Below are positions 16,600 to 19,973 of a stretch of DNA of 19,973 nt, in pieces (position 1 is the first letter of the stretch; every line of letters begins with the position of its first letter). Under the pieces are notes generated by a model, which was given only the letters and a program-made list of their open reading frames with translations, did no database searches and was not told the DNA's origin. The stretch is taken from the NCBI GenBank assembly GCA_947374705.1, contig CANCDA010000022.1, positions 1 to 19,973 of the forward strand, in the 5' to 3' direction. Source of the stretch: Comamonadaceae bacterium. GTDB taxonomy: Bacteria; Pseudomonadota; Gammaproteobacteria; Burkholderiales; Burkholderiaceae_C. Both the position numbers and the translations under genes were made by a program.

Positions 16600-17454
16600 T
16601 TATCCCAGTCTTGTAACGACGACATCGTCATTGACGCGTAACTGTGCGTATCCCAGCGCCGCTTGCGTGATGTCGGTCTTGGCCCGCGCTTTCACCGTGC
16701 GTGCATTGAGGGACTCTTGATTGCGGGCCGCCTCTTTGTGCCAGAGGTGAAAAACCTCGGTCGCGCAGTAGCCGTTTTTGCGAAAGACGCCACTGTTGTG
16801 CAAGCGCAAAACGAAATCCGCGTCTTCATGGCCCCAGCCGACGAAGGATTCGTCAAAGCCATCGACCTTTTCAAAATCGCTTCGCCAAACGGCCATATTG
16901 CAACTGCGGATGCCCTTCCAGGAGAACGCCCGCTCAACGCGTCCAGGTCGATCTGACAAACGCAACAAGCCAGTGAGCTTGCTGGCATGGCCAGCGAAGC
17001 GTTGTTGAACCCAATAAGTCCAAGAGCGGCCACAGATTTGCGCTAGCCCAGCGACCACGCGCCCGGTCAGCGCCTCAGACAACAAAACCCGGCTGCCGTT
17101 AATGAAATATCCCGGCTGTGCCAAAGCTTTGTGTTGGGCGATGAAGTCCACCTCGGGCACGCAATCGCCGTCCAAAAAGATGATGTAGCCGCCACGCGCG
17201 GCTGCGACGCCCCGGTTGCGCACACGCGAGGCGGTAAAGCCGACATCGGGATGCCAAACGTGCACAAGCTTCAACGATTGCGCCACAGAAGAATCCAAAA
17301 TAGCCCGGCGATGTGCCTCACGCGAGCCGTCATCCGCCACGATCACCTCGAAGTGCCGGTCTGTCTGTTGGGACAAACCCAGCAACACTGCCAGCAAGGC
17401 GTCACTGCGGTTGTAGGTCGTGATCACGACGGAAACAAGCTCGGAAGAATCCAT
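16600..17454 (-). CDS. GT2 family glycosyltransferase
   Basis: A 284-residue GT-A fold glycosyltransferase of family 2. It shows VSVVITTYNR at the start, VIVADDGS with DDGS at 41-44, and the metal-binding DGD at 95-97 in IIFLDGDCVP. A C-terminal galactosyltransferase-like block reads KVDGFDESFVGWGHEDADF, with GWGHEDAD at 206-213, the catalytic-base region of chondroitin-synthase-like GT2 enzymes. No membrane segments are evident, so it probably acts at the cytoplasmic face on a nucleotide sugar. It is divergent from a WaaE-like LPS glycosyltransferase, suggesting a role in LPS or another surface glycan (inference). It lies only 7 bp before tolB, an unexpected pairing. No ribosome binding site is evident. 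Confidence 0.9.
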   Translation of the reverse strand: MDSSELVSVVITTYNRSDALLAVLLGLSQQTDRHFEVIVADDGSREAHRRAILDSSVAQSLKLVHVWHPDVGFTASRVRNRGVAAARGGYIIFLDGDCVPEVDFIAQHKALAQPGYFINGSRVLLSEALTGRVVAGLAQICGRSWTYWVQQRFAGHASKLTGLLRLSDRPGRVERAFSWKGIRSCNMAVWRSDFEKVDGFDESFVGWGHEDADFVLRLHNSGVFRKNGYCATEVFHLWHKEAARNQESLNARTVKARAKTDITQAALGYAQLRVNDDVVVTRLG

Positions 17455-17525
17455 TTTGAACTAGACTACATGGCTTAGAAAATGATCGCGGAGCGCGAAA
17501 GCCGCTGAATACTACCATCCCCCTG

Positions 17526-18326
17526 ATGCGCAAAATCTCCGTCTATATCATCGCCTTCAACGAGGCTGAAAAGGTCGCTGCCACCATTGAAAGCGTGCAA
17601 TGGGCTGACGAAATCATCCTGGTGGATTCGTGGAGCACCGACGGCACGCCTGAGATCGCCACGAAATTGGGGGCCAAGGTCGTCCAGGTTGATTTCAAAG
17701 GTTTTGGTGACCTGCGCAACCAGGCCCTTGCCGCTTGCACCCATGAATGGATTTTTAGCCTGGATGCGGACGAGCGCTGCACCCCAGAGGCCGAGCGTGA
17801 AATACGCGATACCGTCAATAACCCCATGGCGGCAGACGCTTACTGGATGCCCCGGCGCAACTACTTCATGGGCCGCTGGATTCAGCACTCGGGCTGGTAC
17901 CCCAACTATCGCCAGCCGCAGTTGTTTCGCAAAGGCTTCATGTCCTACGACAAGAAGCCCGTGCATGAGGGCTACATCCTCAACTCCACCCAACCCATAG
18001 GCCACCTGAAAAACCCGATCTGGCAGTTTCCTTTTAAAAACATGGCCGAGGTCATGCACAAGTCGAATCGTTACTCGACGCTGGGCGCGGAAAAGATCAA
18101 ACACAAAAAAATCTCCATGGGCTCAGCCCTGACCCACGGCATATGGGCTTTTGTGAAGCACTACATCTTCAAACTCGGTTTTTTGGATGGCTGGGCTGGT
18201 TTTGTCATCGCGCTGGGTAATTTTGAAGGCACGTTTTACCGCTATGCCAAGGCGGTGGAGATGCAAAAGGGCGAGCTCTGGAAAGCCCCTCAAGCAACGA
18301 CAGTCTCTGCACAAACAACGCACTGA
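17526..18326 (+). CDS. WaaE/KdtX-like LPS core glycosyltransferase (GT2)
   Basis: A 266-residue GT2 enzyme resembling WaaE, which adds a beta-1,4-glucose to the inner-core heptose of LPS. The N-terminus ISVYIIAFNEAEKV is followed by ILVDSWSTDGT (DSWSTDGT at 34-41), the FKGFGDLRNQAL segment typical of WaaE, and SLDADE with the DxD-type motif at 80-83. The C-terminal third has a hydrophobic helix (LTHGIWAFVKHYIFKLGFLDGWAGFVIALG) that probably contacts the membrane. It begins a plus-strand run with an O-antigen ligase and msbA, supporting an LPS role. The start at 17526 has no clear Shine-Dalgarno. Acceptor and sugar specificity are inferred from similarity only. Confidence 0.88.
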   Translation: MRKISVYIIAFNEAEKVAATIESVQWADEIILVDSWSTDGTPEIATKLGAKVVQVDFKGFGDLRNQALAACTHEWIFSLDADERCTPEAEREIRDTVNNPMAADAYWMPRRNYFMGRWIQHSGWYPNYRQPQLFRKGFMSYDKKPVHEGYILNSTQPIGHLKNPIWQFPFKNMAEVMHKSNRYSTLGAEKIKHKKISMGSALTHGIWAFVKHYIFKLGFLDGWAGFVIALGNFEGTFYRYAKAVEMQKGELWKAPQATTVSAQTTH

Positions 18327-18391
18327 AGCACTCAACCCTGCAACAGGTCAGGCGACCTCATCCTTCATTCGTGTCAACTGCCCCACCTGTC

Positions 18392-19666
18392 ATGACCTCA
18401 CCTCGATCTGTTGTCAATTTTCGGCTGCTGCTGATCTGCTTTGTCGCTGCATCCATCAGCCTGCCTATGGCCTGGGTCAGCACATCGAAAGTGCTTTTGT
18501 TTTTTTCTGGCTTGGCTTATCTGGTGCACGGCTATTTCACAAAGCGCTCTGACACCGATTTCCATGCTTTGTGGACGCCCAAGCTTGTTCTTGCGATTCT
18601 TTTGGTATTTTCGGCCAGTCTGATGTGGACCGAGGCTGACATGGGCATTGGCGTGATGGCCCTGCTGAAGCACAGCAAATTGATCAGCCTGGTCTTCTTG
18701 GTGCTGATCATTCGCACAGCGCGTGAAGCACGGATCGGCCTTCTGGCTTTTGCCTGCGGCCAGATTTTTCTTTTACTCAGTTCATGGCTATTGGCTGTCG
18801 GCGTGCCCATTGGCTGGACGACCAACCCCACGGGCAAATACGTGGTGTTTTCTACCTACCTGGATCAATCCATCATCTTCGCCACCATGGCCGGTGTGTT
18901 CTGGCACCTTCGCGCCGACACGCTTTGGCCCCGCTGGTTGGCTGTGCTGGTGGCCTTGGCCGCTTTGGTCAACGTTTTTTTGCTTCTGGAGGGGCGCACA
19001 GGCTACGCCGTGGCCCTGACCGTGCTCACACTGGCCACCATGTGGATGATGCCCCAGCGCTTGCGTCTAGCGACTTTAATCGCCACCCCGATCATTGTGC
19101 TGCTGGCTTTGTTCATGGCTTCCGCACAGGTGAAAGAACGGGTGTCCAAAATCGTCGAAGAGAGCCAAAACTATGCCAGCCAAGTTGACAGTGCCAGTTC
19201 ATCAGGCTGGCGACTCAACGCATGGCACCGTTCGCTGCAAGCCCTACAGACCAGCCCCATTTTGGGTCATGGCGTAGGCAGCTGGGCCGTCACTGTCAAG
19301 CAGCTTCAGGGTAGCAATGCCGAGCAAGTATTTGGCCCCGGTCAGGCCAGCAACCCGCACCAAGAGTATTTATTGTGGGGTGTTGAGCTTGGCGTGGGCG
19401 GCATTGTTTTGCTCTTGGCTTTGTTACTCGGCGTGATCCGCGATACCCGTAACTTTAGCCCCTCCGTGCAGCGCGCCATCCTGTCCACACTGGCCGCCAT
19501 GGCTGTGGCCTGTCTTTTCAATTCAACCTTGTATGACGATTTGATGGGCGACTATTTTTGCGTTGTGCTGGGCTTGCTTTTGGCCTTGGGCCTGCAGACT
19601 CGCCCCGATTCACCATCAGCGATCAACTTACTGTCTGAGACAGCCACTTCCAAGGCGATAACCTAA
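18392..19666 (+). CDS. O-antigen ligase / polymerase family membrane protein (WaaL/Wzy)
   Basis: A 424-residue polytopic inner-membrane protein with about 10-12 hydrophobic segments. The Wzy_C/WaaL signature appears as EGRTGYAVALTVL. A large periplasmic loop follows with GWRLNAWHRSLQALQTSPILGHGVGSW and NPHQEYLLWGVELG, containing the conserved Arg and His. WaaL-type enzymes transfer O-polysaccharide from undecaprenyl diphosphate to the lipid A core in the periplasm; a polymerase role cannot be excluded. The frame also has GTG at 18371, but ATG 18392 is preferred on codon grounds; neither has a ribosome binding site. The stop TAA overlaps the msbA start (TAATG), implying coupled translation. 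The upstream glycosyltransferase ends 65 bp before. Confidence 0.9.
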   Translation: MTSPRSVVNFRLLLICFVAASISLPMAWVSTSKVLLFFSGLAYLVHGYFTKRSDTDFHALWTPKLVLAILLVFSASLMWTEADMGIGVMALLKHSKLISLVFLVLIIRTAREARIGLLAFACGQIFLLLSSWLLAVGVPIGWTTNPTGKYVVFSTYLDQSIIFATMAGVFWHLRADTLWPRWLAVLVALAALVNVFLLLEGRTGYAVALTVLTLATMWMMPQRLRLATLIATPIIVLLALFMASAQVKERVSKIVEESQNYASQVDSASSSGWRLNAWHRSLQALQTSPILGHGVGSWAVTVKQLQGSNAEQVFGPGQASNPHQEYLLWGVELGVGGIVLLLALLLGVIRDTRNFSPSVQRAILSTLAAMAVACLFNSTLYDDLMGDYFCVVLGLLLALGLQTRPDSPSAINLLSETATSKAIT

Positions 19667-19973
19667 TGTCAGACCCAAGCGCACCCGCTGACGACTCTTT
19701 GCCTACGCTGAGCTTGATTCAGCGCATCAAACGGCTCATGCCCTACTTTGGCACCCTGCCCGGCACTTGGTGCTGGGTCGCCGCAGGCGCTGTGGTGGGC
19801 GCGGCCACAGAGCCCCTGATCCCTGCCCTGCTCAAGCCCTTGCTAGACCGTGGTTTTCAACAAGGTTCTTTGGCGCTCTGGACTGTGCCTGTGGCGCTCA
19901 TGTCGCTGTTTGGCGTACGCGGCTTGGCGGGCTATGTGTCACAACTGGGTCTGACCAAGATCACCAACCACGG
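19666..19973 (+). CDS. msbA: Lipid A export ABC transporter MsbA (5' part)
   Basis: The first 102 codons of an ABC exporter-type protein, cut by the window end. The visible part begins MSDPSAPADDSLPTL, then LIQRIKRLMPYFG, a first membrane segment (WCWVAAGAVVGAATEPLIPALLKPLLDRGF) and a second (LWTVPVALMSLFGVRGLAGYVSQ). The TEPLIPALLKPLLDRGF and VRGLAGYVSQ blocks match the N-terminus of betaproteobacterial MsbA, which flips lipid A-core across the inner membrane. The nucleotide-binding domain is outside the window. The start overlaps the ligase stop by one base, fitting a lipid A/LPS assembly operon. Confidence 0.88.
   Translation, partial: MSDPSAPADDSLPTLSLIQRIKRLMPYFGTLPGTWCWVAAGAVVGAATEPLIPALLKPLLDRGFQQGSLALWTVPVALMSLFGVRGLAGYVSQLGLTKITNH

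Noticed and set aside
18345..18358. AGGTC/GACCT 5-bp inverted repeat before the O-antigen ligase gene
   Set aside because: Only 5 bp per arm with a 4-nt loop and no T-run; too weak to call a terminator or operator.

Overview
The window looks like ordinary chromosome of a betaproteobacterium, most likely Burkholderiales/Comamonadaceae (Rhodoferax/Polaromonas/Limnohabitans type). That placement is inferred from fairly GC-rich coding sequence, a 749-residue RpoD with a long Lys/Ala/Pro-rich N-terminus, and the gene families present. No transposase, integrase, phage gene or CRISPR array is visible.

Region 1 (1-5403): a pirin gene cut by the window edge is divergent from a LysR regulator, with a perfect LysR-type palindrome between them. 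A plus-strand run follows: LysR, a renalase-like FAD oxidoreductase, gluQRS, trmB and an RluA-family pseudouridine synthase. The last three are RNA-modification genes packed with overlaps or gaps of under 20 bp. Region 2 (5413-7557, minus): a SAM methyltransferase lies downstream of a secreted protein built from two near-identical SGNH-hydrolase-like domains. Region 3 (7558-10172): a 308-bp leader, rpoD, and a strong bidirectional terminator. Region 4 (10193-11810, minus): a NIPSNAP protein and an MFS exporter.

Region 5 (11846-17454, minus) reads, in transcription order: a GT2 glycosyltransferase, tolB, pal, cpoB, a YeeE/YedE (TsuA-like) thiosulfate transporter, tcdA, then tRNA-Lys(UUU) and its terminator. 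Region 6 (17526-19973, plus) is an LPS module: a WaaE-like glucosyltransferase, an O-antigen ligase/polymerase, and the start of msbA, whose start codon overlaps the ligase stop.

Functionally, the window combines RNA modification (queuosine-family, m7G, pseudouridine, cyclic t6A), the housekeeping sigma factor, outer-membrane maintenance (Tol-Pal) and LPS assembly. The most unusual observations are: the tandem SGNH protein with an exact 211-residue period and no Asp at the catalytic DxxH position; a 12-bp perfect hairpin enclosing the start codon of the thiosulfate transporter; tcdA directly upstream of a tRNA its product is expected to modify; and an 11-nt copy of the tRNA D-arm in the tRNA-Lys leader. 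I found no convincing new multi-gene defence or mobile system.
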